From: Streptomyces sp. NBC_01478
GTDB lineage: Bacteria; Actinomycetota; Actinomycetes; Streptomycetales; Streptomycetaceae
Reading direction: 5' to 3'
DNA: 64,000 bases
Assembly (NCBI RefSeq): GCF_036227225.1
Contig: NZ_CP109444.1
Location: 3,639,501-3,703,500, forward strand
Part shown: positions 9,701 to 17,784 of the stretch, one piece after another
Position numbering within the stretch: position 1 is the first letter of the stretch
Layout of the letters: the number at the start of each line of letters is the position of its first letter
Program-made: the position numbers and the translations under genes
Notes under the pieces: generated by a model
Seen by the model: the letters and a program-made list of their open reading frames with translations, nothing else
Database searches by the model: none
What the model was told of the DNA's origin: nothing

Positions 9701-10317
9701 CGCCCCACAAGGAACTACACACCATCGTCTCCGAGTTGATGGCCGACGAGCACGTGCCCTTCCTCGCCGCCCTTCGCTACAAGCCCACCGCCCTCAAGAA
9801 GCGCGCGGACTGGGAGAACGTCTGGGATCTCCAGCGGCAGGAGGACGCAGCTCCGGACGAGCCGGCAAAGCGGAAGATCCGGGACACCATCCCCGTACCG
9901 CCGAAGTACACCTCGGCGGACTTCCTGCGCCCCTCCTACTGGCGGGCCCGCGGCAAGCTGGACGTGCCCAAGGAGCGGTTCATCTCGTACGCGCGGACCA
10001 ACGTCCCCACCCCCGACCTCTACGGTTGGGCTGGCTGGGACCACCGCGAGCAGGCAGTCGCGCTCGACACATACATCGCCACCCACGAGGGCCTGACCAC
10101 CGAAGAGGTCACCCCACTCCTCGCCGGGCTGCTGGAACTCCAGCCGTGGCTGAAGCAGTGGCACAACGAGCCCGATCCGCTCTTCGCCCCGACCCCTGCC
10201 AAGTTCTTCGAGGGCGACCGGCAGATGGAGCAGGGCAAGCACGGCCTCACCGACGACGACCTGCGCGCCTGGCGCCCAGCCGCCGCGACCAGAGGACGCC
10301 GTACCACCAAGAAGTAG
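6682..10317 (+). CDS. pglX: PglX, BREX type 2 DNA methyltransferase
   Basis: The 1211-residue protein has the amino-methyltransferase order: SAM motif I with D241 in VIDPTCGSGHF, then catalytic motif N379-P-P-Y in VVGNPPYITV. A long target-recognition region and helical C-terminus follow, as in BREX PglX proteins. By family knowledge it marks host DNA at a non-palindromic adenine site and is required for defence. The GTG at 6682 with GGGGA six bases upstream gives the start inside pglW. The middle (about 7.54-9.06 kb) is strikingly AT-richer than both flanks. I found no long homopolymeric G tract like the one behind phase variation in S. coelicolor pglX. A strong terminator follows. Confidence 0.95.
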   Translation: MIDRKALLDDLKQQVKAVESDLGKQVEVVAEGKKLRAEYEHARKRGRTAATWNSWLDDRVTQVAVAWVLGTVFVRFCEDNGLIPEPYLTAPEADRRDLALARFEEYVAGSEDPTYRGWLEQAFKDLESGQAGRLMFDRRHNPLFQIPLSHDGARELVEFWRRRDADGALVHDFTDPLKKDEDGTRGWDTRFLGDLYQDLSESARKTYALLQTPEFVAEFILDRTMDPAVREFGYEGLKVIDPTCGSGHFVLAAFQRLVRLWAEGRPGKDAHERVKESLDSVHGVDLYPFAVAIARFRLLVAAMAASGVHTLGEAAKYEWPIHLAVGDSLIKHRHKQGNLFDDLEEEGADELADFKYETEDVHEHADILRAGRYHVVVGNPPYITVKDKKLNELYRGLYDACAGTYALSVPFAQRFFELAQVGDAEGRGYGMVGQITANSFMKREFGTRLIESYFGHEVELTEVVDTSGAYIPGHGTPTVILIGKRRGGNGRSETIRTVRTVQGEPAAPEKGEDGLVWKAIVSQIDEPESVSQWVSVGDLERERYFGRQPWMLADGGLEMVEGVEHTSVARLRDVVEEIGYGAVTREDDAFMIGAGALRRGRVPESHQRPIVEGVDVRDYAAWEPTFSLWPYCAEDLQAQISEPVERILWPFRVQLRNRVAYGSTQLERGLQWFEYSMFFKKRYRTLRSITFAFVSTHNHFALDLGGRVFKQTAPVIKLREGASDTEHLRLLGLLNSSTACFWLQQVSHNKGEGGGARVEAGYAAMGSEAWKNCFEFTGTKLQNFPLPADYPTQLGAALDRLANELTAISPRGRMAKAVPTPAILREARTNWHATRARMIALQEELDWQVYSLYNLHSEDLRVSEDPNSLDIPELALGERAFEIVLARRVAAGEASDEWFKRHGSTPVTEMPTHWPAAYREVVEKRIDAIESSRAIGMVERPEYKRRWATEGWDALQEKALRSWLLYRIENRAHWFDENGMPAFVTLSRLTDNLSRDEDFASVAKIYSPHKELHTIVSELMADEHVPFLAALRYKPTALKKRADWENVWDLQRQEDAAPDEPAKRKIRDTIPVPPKYTSADFLRPSYWRARGKLDVPKERFISYARTNVPTPDLYGWAGWDHREQAVALDTYIATHEGLTTEEVTPLLAGLLELQPWLKQWHNEPDPLFAPTPAKFFEGDRQMEQGKHGLTDDDLRAWRPAAATRGRRTTKK

Positions 10318-10332
10318 TCCGCCAGTTACGCC

Positions 10333-10368
10333 AACGGCCCCGCGATCGGGACAGATCGCGGGGCCGTT
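10333..10368 (+). terminator. hairpin terminator between pglX and the antiparallel DUF397 gene
   Basis: A perfect 15-bp stem (10333-10347 with 10354-10368; arm AACGGCCCCGCGATC) closes a six-base loop right after the pglX stop and before the stop of the opposing DUF397 gene. No long T run follows, as is common in Streptomyces. The symmetry would let it work in both directions. If it is efficient, pglW-pglX form a transcription unit separate from the rest of the BREX genes. Confidence 0.85.
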
Positions 10369-10379
10369 GCCTTGCCTGA

Positions 10380-10589
10380 TCAGTCGCTCAACTGCCCGTT
10401 CCTGATTGCGGAAACGAAGGAGGTCCACCCGCCAGTAGGGAACACAAGCAGCGGCCCGTGGGGAACTTTGCTGTCCCGTACCGGGACGACAGCGGCGAAG
10501 TCGTCAGAGACCTCGACGCAAGCCCCACCGTCCTGGTTGCTGTAGCTGCTCTTACGCCAGGACGCGGCAGTCAGGTCGATGGATCGCAC
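10380..10589 (-). CDS. DUF397 domain protein (partner of XRE regulator)
   Basis: This 69-residue protein has the DUF397 pattern: ASWRKSSYSNQDGGACVEV, then VPVRDSK and a C-terminal W-x-x-F-V-x-A-I segment. DUF397 proteins are small, Streptomyces-specific and nearly always paired with a DUF5753 XRE regulator. Some pairs act as toxin-antitoxin-like or developmental modules. The GTG start at 10589 lies inside the 3' end of the XRE gene and has GGAGG seven bases upstream, so the two are translationally coupled. It runs antiparallel to the BREX genes. Confidence 0.88.
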   Translation of the reverse strand: MRSIDLTAASWRKSSYSNQDGGACVEVSDDFAAVVPVRDSKVPHGPLLVFPTGGWTSFVSAIRNGQLSD

Positions 10590-11413
10590 GTGACTTCCTC
10601 CAACATCTGCAGGATGAACTTCCGCGACTCCACCGGGGAAAGCGCCAGGTCGCGCACCGCATCGTACGCCTTCTGCAAACGCACAACAGGGCCAGATTCC
10701 TCGATGAGTTCGCCCCGGTATCCATTCTCGGTATACGCGACGGTCCTGCCCTCCGGAAGGAGGAGGTACCACATGTCGGCACTCACGAGACCGTGTAGAC
10801 CCGCGCTCTGCAGAAGCACATGAACCGTCACGTTCGGCCGCTCGGCCACTTCGGCCACGTACTCCAACTGCCCCCGCCACTCCGCCCCGTCCCGCAACGG
10901 CGTCCGCAGCACCGCCTCCGACAGGATCGTCCGGAACGGCGGCGCATCCTTCCCCTCCAACAGCTCCCGCCGCCCCATCCGGGCATCGACCTGCTGCTCA
11001 AGTTCCTTCCCCTCAAGCCCGCCCGCCGCCAGCATCTCCCGCGCATACCCCGACGTCTGCAACAACCCCGGCAGCACGCTCACCGCGAAGTGCCACAAGC
11101 TCACCGCCTCCGACTCCAGCGCCATGTACCGCCGGTACCGCTCGCGGAACTGCGTATGGTCCCCAGCGGCAAGCTCCCACAACGCGAGCAGCAGCCCCGG
11201 CGTCCCGTAGTGCGTGTCGAGGGCCTGGACAACCTCCGGGCTACCGAGCGTCTCGCCGTTCTCCATCTTGCCGAACAACGACCAGTCCCAGCCGAGCCGT
11301 TCACCGAGCACCCGCAGGCTCAGCCCGCTCGCTTCCCGTAGCCTCCGCAACTCCTCGGCGAACCGCTGGCGGGGTTCCTGACTGCGGTCGGTGATGACGC
11401 GCCGTTGCGGCAT
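10571..11413 (-). CDS. XRE-family regulator with DUF5753 C-terminal domain
   Basis: The 280-residue protein has an N-terminal helix-turn-helix (about 15-75: RFAEELRRLREASGLSLRVLGERLGWDWSLFGKMENG, read here as separate helices). A DUF5753 ligand-type domain follows, with PGLLQTSGYAREML and the R-x-x-LL segment. This is the WhiJ-like class common in Streptomyces, usually next to a DUF397 gene as here. A longer upstream frame exists, but the ATG at 11413 with GGAGGGAG upstream is the natural start. The pair is transcribed against the BREX genes and separates pglX from pglY. Whether it regulates BREX is unknown. Confidence 0.9.
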   Translation of the reverse strand: MPQRRVITDRSQEPRQRFAEELRRLREASGLSLRVLGERLGWDWSLFGKMENGETLGSPEVVQALDTHYGTPGLLLALWELAAGDHTQFRERYRRYMALESEAVSLWHFAVSVLPGLLQTSGYAREMLAAGGLEGKELEQQVDARMGRRELLEGKDAPPFRTILSEAVLRTPLRDGAEWRGQLEYVAEVAERPNVTVHVLLQSAGLHGLVSADMWYLLLPEGRTVAYTENGYRGELIEESGPVVRLQKAYDAVRDLALSPVESRKFILQMLEEVTCDPST

Positions 11414-11862
11414 ACCACTCCCTCCGGGACATGCGCGTGAGCGACGGGGAACGTGTGGAACCACCTCAGCGCGACGGGGAACCATCGCCCCAGCCACAAC
11501 CCGGCGGCTCACTTCCGGCCGCATCCTCGTAACGACCGGACTACGCAGGGTAATTCACCCAGCGCAACCGGGTCACGGAATCAGCGGAACCGACCTCCGC
11601 ACCCTCACCCAGGCCGAGTTGCTGAGCACCCTCGTCGCCGATGCCAACTTCCGGAGCAGGCAGTCGAGATGACGGCGCCCTTCCACATCCGACCCGTCCG
11701 AAGCCGGGCCTCGACACCTACCTCCCACCCCGTCATGGCCGACTCCGTACCGATCCCCTCCCCGTGATCAACACCCTCACCTAGGATGACGAGAACCAAT
11801 CTCAGCGGCCCGACGGGCTTCCTGATCCGCCTCGCCACAGCGCGCGGCGGCGCTCGAAGGAC
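11414..11862. other. divergent 450-bp gap between XRE regulator and nuclease-helicase gene
   Basis: No convincing gene is seen. The region must hold the promoters of the leftward XRE gene and the rightward nuclease-helicase gene. A TAGGAT hexamer at 11782-11787 is a plausible -10 for the rightward gene, the same hexamer found before pglW. I could not identify a clear operator. Confidence 0.45.
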
Positions 11863-13803
11863 ATGCCCCCACCCGCACGAGTCTTCTTCGTGCTGCCTGG
11901 GGGCATCTCCTTGCTGTTCCGTGAGTCCGCGGCGTCCGTGGCCACCCGCATTCTCGAAGGATCGCTGGCGCTGCATCTGACCGAGAACTTCCGTCACCTG
12001 CACGGCCGGAGCGCCGGGCAGTCGGAAATCAGGTCCTGGGAACGCAGCCTCCCGGCTCTCGTCAACGCGCTCATGGACGCCGGGCTCGGTGACGTCGAGG
12101 TTCTGATCGAGTACAGCCTGCCGCTCACCAGCAAGCGCGCCGACGCCGTACTCGCGGGCGTACACCCCACCACGGGCGAACCGTCGTACGTCATTGTCGA
12201 GTTGAAGCAGTGGAGCGCGGCCTACCCGGAGGAGGACGAGCCGCTGCTGTGCCGGATCGACGCGTACCCGGACGCCGTACTCAACCCGATCGAGCAGGTC
12301 CGGGGCTACTGCGAGTACCTGCTGTCGTTCAACGGCGCCCTGGAACGGATGCCGAAGGCCCTCGCCGGGGTGGCCTTCCTGCACAACGCGAACGAAGGTC
12401 GCATCGCGGGTCTGCGAGGCGTCAAGGAGGACCAGCACGGCCGCCTGTACACGGGTGAACAGCGCGGCGCCTTCCTGGACTTCCTGCGTTCACGGCTCGC
12501 CGCGAAGCCCGGCGCGGAGGCAGCAGACGTACTGCTGAGCGGCAAGATCCGGCCGTCCAAGCAACTGATGGCCGTCGCGGCGGCGGAGATCCGCGACCGC
12601 GAGCAGTTCGTGCTCATCGCCGAACAGCGGGTCGCCTACGAGCAGGTCATGTCCGCCGTGCGCAAGGCGAAGCGGTCCAACCACAAGCAGGTCGTCGTCG
12701 TGACCGGCGGCCCCGGTTCCGGCAAGAGCGTGGTCGCGCTGTCGCTCCTGGGTGAGCTGTACCGGCAGGGCGTGACCGCTCTGCACGCGACCGGGTCCGC
12801 GTCGTTCACCAAGACCATGCGCAAGGTCGCCGGGGCGCGAAAGCCCGCCGTGCAGAAGCTGTTCATGTACTTCAACAGCTTCATGGACGCCGAGCCCAAC
12901 GACCTCGACGTACTGATCTGCGACGAGGCCCACCGGCTGCGCAAGACTTCCGCCAACCGCTATACGAAGGCGGAACTGCGCACCGGCCGCCCTCAGGTGG
13001 CGGAGCTGATCGACGCTGCCCGAGTGCCGGTGTTCCTGCTCGACCAGCACCAGGTGGTGCGGCCCGGGGAGATGGGGACGAAGGCCGAGATCAAGCGGGC
13101 CGCCGCCGCGCAGGGTCTGGAATGCACCGTCGTAGAGCTGGACGGGCAGTTCCGGTGCGGTGGCAGTGACGCGTACGAGAAGTGGGTCGTCGACCTGCTC
13201 GGGCTGGAGGGCGGCACGCCCAACCCGTGGGAGCCGGACGGCAAGTTGGAACTGCGGACCGCCGAGAGCCCGCAGGAGCTGGAGGACTTCCTCGTTGCCC
13301 GCCGTGCGGACGGCTATGGCGCGCGGATGTCGGCCGGCTACTGCTGGAAGTGGACCACCAAGGTCACCCCGGACATGAACGAGCTGCCCGCCGACGTCGC
13401 CATCGGGCAGTGGGCGCGGCCCTGGAACGTGTACGGCGACCGGTCCGTGCTCGGTGCGCCGCCCGCACCGCTGTGGGCAACCGACCCGGACGGTTTCGGC
13501 CAGGTCGGCTGCGTGTACACCGCGCAGGGCTTCGAGTACGACTGGTCGGGCGTGATCATCGGGCCTGATCTGGTGTGGCGTACGGACCGCTGGGTCGTGG
13601 ACCGGACGGCGTCCAAGGACCCGATCTTCACGAAGGCGACGCCGGACAGCGAGATCGGCCGGCTGATCCGCAACACCTACAAGGTGCTGCTGACCCGGGG
13701 CATGGTCGGCACCATCATCTACTCGACTGACCCGGAGACACGCGAGAAGCTGCGCTCGCTCGTGCATCCGGCGTCCGGAGTGGAAGCGCCCGCCTTCGCG
13801 TAG
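11863..13803 (+). CDS. PD-(D/E)XK-like nuclease fused to DUF2075 SF1-type helicase
   Basis: The N-terminal third carries a PD-(D/E)XK arrangement: D94 in the strand SKRADAVLAG, then E113-L-K115 in YVIVELKQW. A superfamily 1-type ATPase follows: Walker A GGPGSGKS (282-289), Walker B LICDEAH, motif III VFLLDQHQ, then QFRCGG, and a C-terminal GFEYDWSGVIIG ... NTYKVLLTRG block. This matches DUF2075 proteins. Nuclease-helicase fusions are common antiphage effectors, and the position between pglX and pglY suggests a defence role. It is not one of the six type 2 BREX core genes. The ATG at 11863 has AAGGA very close; a GTG at 11890 is an alternative. Confidence 0.85.
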   Translation: MPPPARVFFVLPGGISLLFRESAASVATRILEGSLALHLTENFRHLHGRSAGQSEIRSWERSLPALVNALMDAGLGDVEVLIEYSLPLTSKRADAVLAGVHPTTGEPSYVIVELKQWSAAYPEEDEPLLCRIDAYPDAVLNPIEQVRGYCEYLLSFNGALERMPKALAGVAFLHNANEGRIAGLRGVKEDQHGRLYTGEQRGAFLDFLRSRLAAKPGAEAADVLLSGKIRPSKQLMAVAAAEIRDREQFVLIAEQRVAYEQVMSAVRKAKRSNHKQVVVVTGGPGSGKSVVALSLLGELYRQGVTALHATGSASFTKTMRKVAGARKPAVQKLFMYFNSFMDAEPNDLDVLICDEAHRLRKTSANRYTKAELRTGRPQVAELIDAARVPVFLLDQHQVVRPGEMGTKAEIKRAAAAQGLECTVVELDGQFRCGGSDAYEKWVVDLLGLEGGTPNPWEPDGKLELRTAESPQELEDFLVARRADGYGARMSAGYCWKWTTKVTPDMNELPADVAIGQWARPWNVYGDRSVLGAPPAPLWATDPDGFGQVGCVYTAQGFEYDWSGVIIGPDLVWRTDRWVVDRTASKDPIFTKATPDSEIGRLIRNTYKVLLTRGMVGTIIYSTDPETREKLRSLVHPASGVEAPAFA

Positions 13804-13893
13804 TCATGCGTGTGCGAAAAGTGGTCATGCGTTGCCAGGTACGTCATACCATCGGATGATCCTGCGCAGCCGCTCGTCGGGGAGTGATCGCTC

Positions 13894-16800
13894 ATGTCCC
13901 AACAGCCGCTTTTACTCCGCGATGTCATCCATATCAAAGAGTCCATTTCCACGTCGGACTTCGTCCTCCAGCTGTCGGAGGCGACAGCCCCGGAGGGCGC
14001 GGAGCGCGCGCTGCGGGATTACGTGGTCACGGAACGGCTGTTGGAGAACTTCGACGAGGCGCTCGGGCTGATCCAGGCCGCGCTCGACGGACATACGTCG
14101 AAGGCGGCCTACCTCCACGGGTCGTTCGGTTCCGGTAAGTCGCACTTCATGGCGGTGCTCCATGCTCTGCTCAGCGGGGCCCCGGCGGCCCGCGCGCGAG
14201 CGGACTTAGACCCGGTGCTCACCAAGCACGAGTGGCTCGGCACAGAGGGGAAGCGGTTCCTGCTCGTGCCGTACCACATGCTCGGGGCGAAAGCCCTGGA
14301 GCAGCGGGTCCTCGGCGGGTACGTCAGCCACGTCAAGAAGCTGCACCCCGAGGCTCCGACGCCACAGGTGTACCGGACGGACGCCCTGTTCGAGGACATC
14401 CGCGCGATGCGGTCCCGCCTGGGCGACCAGGCGGTGATCGGCGGCCTCATCTCAGCGGACGGTGGCGACAGCTCGGCCGACGAGGAGGACGAGTGGGGCG
14501 AGGCGTTCGGCTGGACACCTGAGCTGCTCGACACCGCGCTCACCGCCGAGGAGGTCCACGAAGGCGGCCAGGCACTCAACCTGGTCAGCCCATCGACGCC
14601 CGCCGAGTTGCGGGCGCGGCTGGTGCAGGACGCGAGTACTCACCTGCTGCCGGGCTTCGCGAGGAACGCCGCCGAGGACGAGCACGGGTTCGTCTCGCTC
14701 GATGCCGGCCTGTCCGTGATCGCCGAGCACGCCAAGTCGCTTGGCTACGACGGGCTGATCCTGTTCATGGACGAGCTGATCCTCTGGCTCGCGACCCTCA
14801 TCCACGACCAGAAGTTCGTGGCCAAGGAAGCTGGCAAGATCACCAACTTCGTGGAGGGCGGCGACGCCCGCCGTGCCGTGCCGGTGATCTCGTTCATCGC
14901 CCGTCAGCGCGACCTGCGGGAACTGGTCAGCGAGGAGGTGTCGGGCGCGGCCGAGGCGTCCATCCAGGACACGCTCAACCTGGCCTCGGGCCGATTCGAC
15001 AAGATCACGCTGGAGGACCGCAACCTCCCCCAAGTCGCGCACGCCCGCCTCCTCAAGCCCAAGGACGACGAGTCCGCCGCCCTCGTCGACGCCGAGTTCG
15101 AGAAGACCCGCAGGATCCGTCAGGAGGTGTGGGACACCCTTCTGGGCTCGGACCGCGGTGCCGACGGCGTCGGCGCGGACGAGGAGAGCTTCCGGCTGAC
15201 GTATCCCTTCTCGCCGGCGTTCATGGACACCCTCGTCCACGTGTCGTCCGCGCTCCAGCGCAACCGGACCGGCATGAAGCTGATGGGGCAACTGCTCGCC
15301 GCCCACCGGGCCGAGCTGCGGCTGGGTGACCTGATCCCGGTCGGCGACCTGTACCCGCTGATCACGGCGGGGGGCGACAAGCCGTTCACCGACAGCCTCA
15401 AGGTGGTCTTCGAGGCGGCCGACAAGCTGTACCGGACCAAGCTGCGGCCGTACCTCCTGCTCACGCACAACGTGACGGAGGAGAACATCGAGCAGTACAG
15501 CCACCGGCCCGACAGCGTCACGGACCCCGAACTGCGCGCCCGGATCAAGCAGTTCATCGGTGACAACCGGATCGTCGGCACACTGCTGCTGTCGGCGCTG
15601 GCCCCGAGCGTCCCCGCTCTGTCCGACCTGACCATCCGCCGCCTGTCCGCCCTCAACTACGGCTCGGTGGTCGCCCCGATCCCGGGCCGCGAGTACGGCA
15701 TCCTGAAGAACAAGGTCGCCGAGTGGGCGGGCCGCTTCCCCGAGATCAAGGAGACCGGCACCGAGAGCAACCCGGGCGTCCGGCTCGAACTGTCGGGCGT
15801 CGACGTCGACTCGGTGATCGCCAACGCCAACGTCAACGACAACCCCGGCAATCGCGAGGCTCTCGCCAAGCGGCTCCTTGTCGAGGAACTCGGCATCGAC
15901 CAGACGCAGTTGATCAACGAGGTGCACTTCGCGTGGCGCGGCACCGACCGCAGTGTCGAGGTGGTGTTCGGCAACGTCGCCGACGAGGACGCGCTGCCGG
16001 ACCATGACCTGATGCCCCAGCAGGACGGGCACTGGCGGATCGTGATCGACCTCCCCTTCGACGAGAGCGAGTGGGGGCCGCGCGAGGACGCCAACCGGAT
16101 GCAGCGGCTGCGTGAGCGGCAGGGCGAGCCGTCCCGCAGCGTCGCGTGGCTGCCGACCCATCTCTCCAGCCAGCGGTACGCCGACTTCCGCCGTCTCGTC
16201 GTCATCGACAAGGCGCTCTCCGACAGCCAGCGGTTCGACGGCCAGTACGCAGGCCATCTGAGTCCCGACAACCGGGCCCGCGCCAAGGGGCTTCTGGAGA
16301 CCCAGCGGGAGTCGCTGCTCAAGAACGTAAAGGCGGCCTTCAAGCAGGCATACGGCCTGGCGGACAAGAAGGCCACCGACGTGGAGCTCGGTTTCGGGGA
16401 CCATCTGGAGTCGCTGCGCGAGGTCGAGGGGCTGGTCCTGTCCTTCGGTCAGTCGATGCGGGACGGCATCCGGCACATCGCGGGCAAGCTGCTCGCGAGC
16501 CAGTACCCGGACCACCCGAACCTCGACCCCGACAACACCGGCATGGTCGTCAAGCCTGCCGACGCCCGAAAGGTGTTCACACACGTACGGGCCGCCGCCG
16601 AGGCTCGCGACGGGCGCGCCGAAGTCCCCGCCCCCGACCGGAATCTGATGCGTCGGGTGGCCACTCCGCTGCGGCTGGGCCTGCAGAAGGAGGCCTACTT
16701 CGAGCTGTCGCAGTACTGGGCGGACCACTTCCGGCAGCTCGCCAGCGGGCAGGGCGTGACCGGCGACCTCAGCCTGATCACCCTCACCGACTGGACGGAC

Positions 16801-17784
16801 CGGCCGACACCGCGCGGTCTGCCCGGCTTCCTCGCCCGGCTCGTCGTGGCCTCGTTCGCCGAGATGGACGACCGGGTGTGGGTGCGCGCGGGCACGCCCC
16901 TCGACCCAGCGCCCGCCCTGAACGAGATCAAGGACCATGACGCGCTGCGCAGCCAGCCGCTGCCGTCCGAGGAGGACTGGGCAACTGCCCGGCAGCGGTT
17001 CACTGCGGTGTTCGGCGAGCCGGCCCCCACCCTGCGGCGTGGCCGCATGGTCAACCAGCTCGCCCGGCAGATCGCCCAGCAGGCGGGCGCCCACCAGGAG
17101 GCAGCCCGTGAGCTGGTGACCCAACTGGAGCGGCATGTCGGCTTCCTCCACCTCGACGAGACCGCCGAGGGCGGGCGTCTGGCCCTCGCGCGGCGAGCCG
17201 TCGAACTGCTCCAGGCGCTGACACGCTCGGCCGGTCAGGGGGCCGCCGGAGCCCGGAAGACCGTCGAGGCCCTGGCCGCCTTCGACTTCGGAGAGGTCGG
17301 CGCGGACCGGTTCGGGACCTCGGTCAAACAGGCCCGCGCGGTGGCCCAGGCGCTGGACTCGACGTCCTGGACCACCCTCGACCTGGCCACCTCGGAGGGC
17401 CCCGGGGGAGAGGCGCTGCTGGAGTCCCTGCGCAATGCCGCGCAGAGCGACCAGCGGACCAACGACCTCAAGGAGGCGCTGGCTCGGACGCAGCGCGAAG
17501 TGCTGGCACTGGTGAAGCGCAACCGCGCTACGCCGACTCCGCCCCCTGCTCCCCCGGCCCCGGGCCCCAGTGATGTGCCACTCGACACACCGTCGAGTCA
17601 TCCGTCGGTGCCCGAGCAGCCGCCGAGCCCGGTTCCCTCCCCCTCGGGACGGGTGAAGCGCTCCGGCGGCGGACGGACCACCGCGTCCAAGGCTGTGGCC
17701 GAACTCCAGGCAGAGATCGCGGAGTTGGCGGCCCGTGAACCCGGTACCGAGGTCGCGTTCACCTGGCAGGTCGTCGAAGGATGA
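13894..17784 (+). CDS. pglY: PglY, BREX type 2 large P-loop ATPase (BrxC-like)
   Basis: This 1296-residue protein has Walker A GSFGSGKS (76-83) and Walker B LILFMDEL with D293-E294. A long, mostly helical body follows. The N-terminus ([22 protein letters not shown]) is characteristic of the PglY/BrxC family. In known systems it is an essential ATPase of the defence complex. The end is proline-rich and low-complexity, then a short conserved tail. The ATG at 13894 has GGGGAG nine bases upstream. It overlaps pglZ by ATGA at 17781-17784, so the two are co-translated. Confidence 0.95.
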   Translation: MSQQPLLLRDVIHIKESISTSDFVLQLSEATAPEGAERALRDYVVTERLLENFDEALGLIQAALDGHTSKAAYLHGSFGSGKSHFMAVLHALLSGAPAARARADLDPVLTKHEWLGTEGKRFLLVPYHMLGAKALEQRVLGGYVSHVKKLHPEAPTPQVYRTDALFEDIRAMRSRLGDQAVIGGLISADGGDSSADEEDEWGEAFGWTPELLDTALTAEEVHEGGQALNLVSPSTPAELRARLVQDASTHLLPGFARNAAEDEHGFVSLDAGLSVIAEHAKSLGYDGLILFMDELILWLATLIHDQKFVAKEAGKITNFVEGGDARRAVPVISFIARQRDLRELVSEEVSGAAEASIQDTLNLASGRFDKITLEDRNLPQVAHARLLKPKDDESAALVDAEFEKTRRIRQEVWDTLLGSDRGADGVGADEESFRLTYPFSPAFMDTLVHVSSALQRNRTGMKLMGQLLAAHRAELRLGDLIPVGDLYPLITAGGDKPFTDSLKVVFEAADKLYRTKLRPYLLLTHNVTEENIEQYSHRPDSVTDPELRARIKQFIGDNRIVGTLLLSALAPSVPALSDLTIRRLSALNYGSVVAPIPGREYGILKNKVAEWAGRFPEIKETGTESNPGVRLELSGVDVDSVIANANVNDNPGNREALAKRLLVEELGIDQTQLINEVHFAWRGTDRSVEVVFGNVADEDALPDHDLMPQQDGHWRIVIDLPFDESEWGPREDANRMQRLRERQGEPSRSVAWLPTHLSSQRYADFRRLVVIDKALSDSQRFDGQYAGHLSPDNRARAKGLLETQRESLLKNVKAAFKQAYGLADKKATDVELGFGDHLESLREVEGLVLSFGQSMRDGIRHIAGKLLASQYPDHPNLDPDNTGMVVKPADARKVFTHVRAAAEARDGRAEVPAPDRNLMRRVATPLRLGLQKEAYFELSQYWADHFRQLASGQGVTGDLSLITLTDWTDRPTPRGLPGFLARLVVASFAEMDDRVWVRAGTPLDPAPALNEIKDHDALRSQPLPSEEDWATARQRFTAVFGEPAPTLRRGRMVNQLARQIAQQAGAHQEAARELVTQLERHVGFLHLDETAEGGRLALARRAVELLQALTRSAGQGAAGARKTVEALAAFDFGEVGADRFGTSVKQARAVAQALDSTSWTTLDLATSEGPGGEALLESLRNAAQSDQRTNDLKEALARTQREVLALVKRNRATPTPPPAPPAPGPSDVPLDTPSSHPSVPEQPPSPVPSPSGRVKRSGGGRTTASKAVAELQAEIAELAAREPGTEVAFTWQVVEG

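Noticed and set aside
6682..10317. Possible phase-variable G tract in pglX as in S. coelicolor
   Set aside because: The longest G runs I found are about five bases (near 7611 and 7719), too short to expect frequent slippage.
14452..17601. A 1049-codon open frame on the minus strand opposite pglY
   Set aside because: Same reasons: no motifs, composition dictated by the codon bias of pglY.
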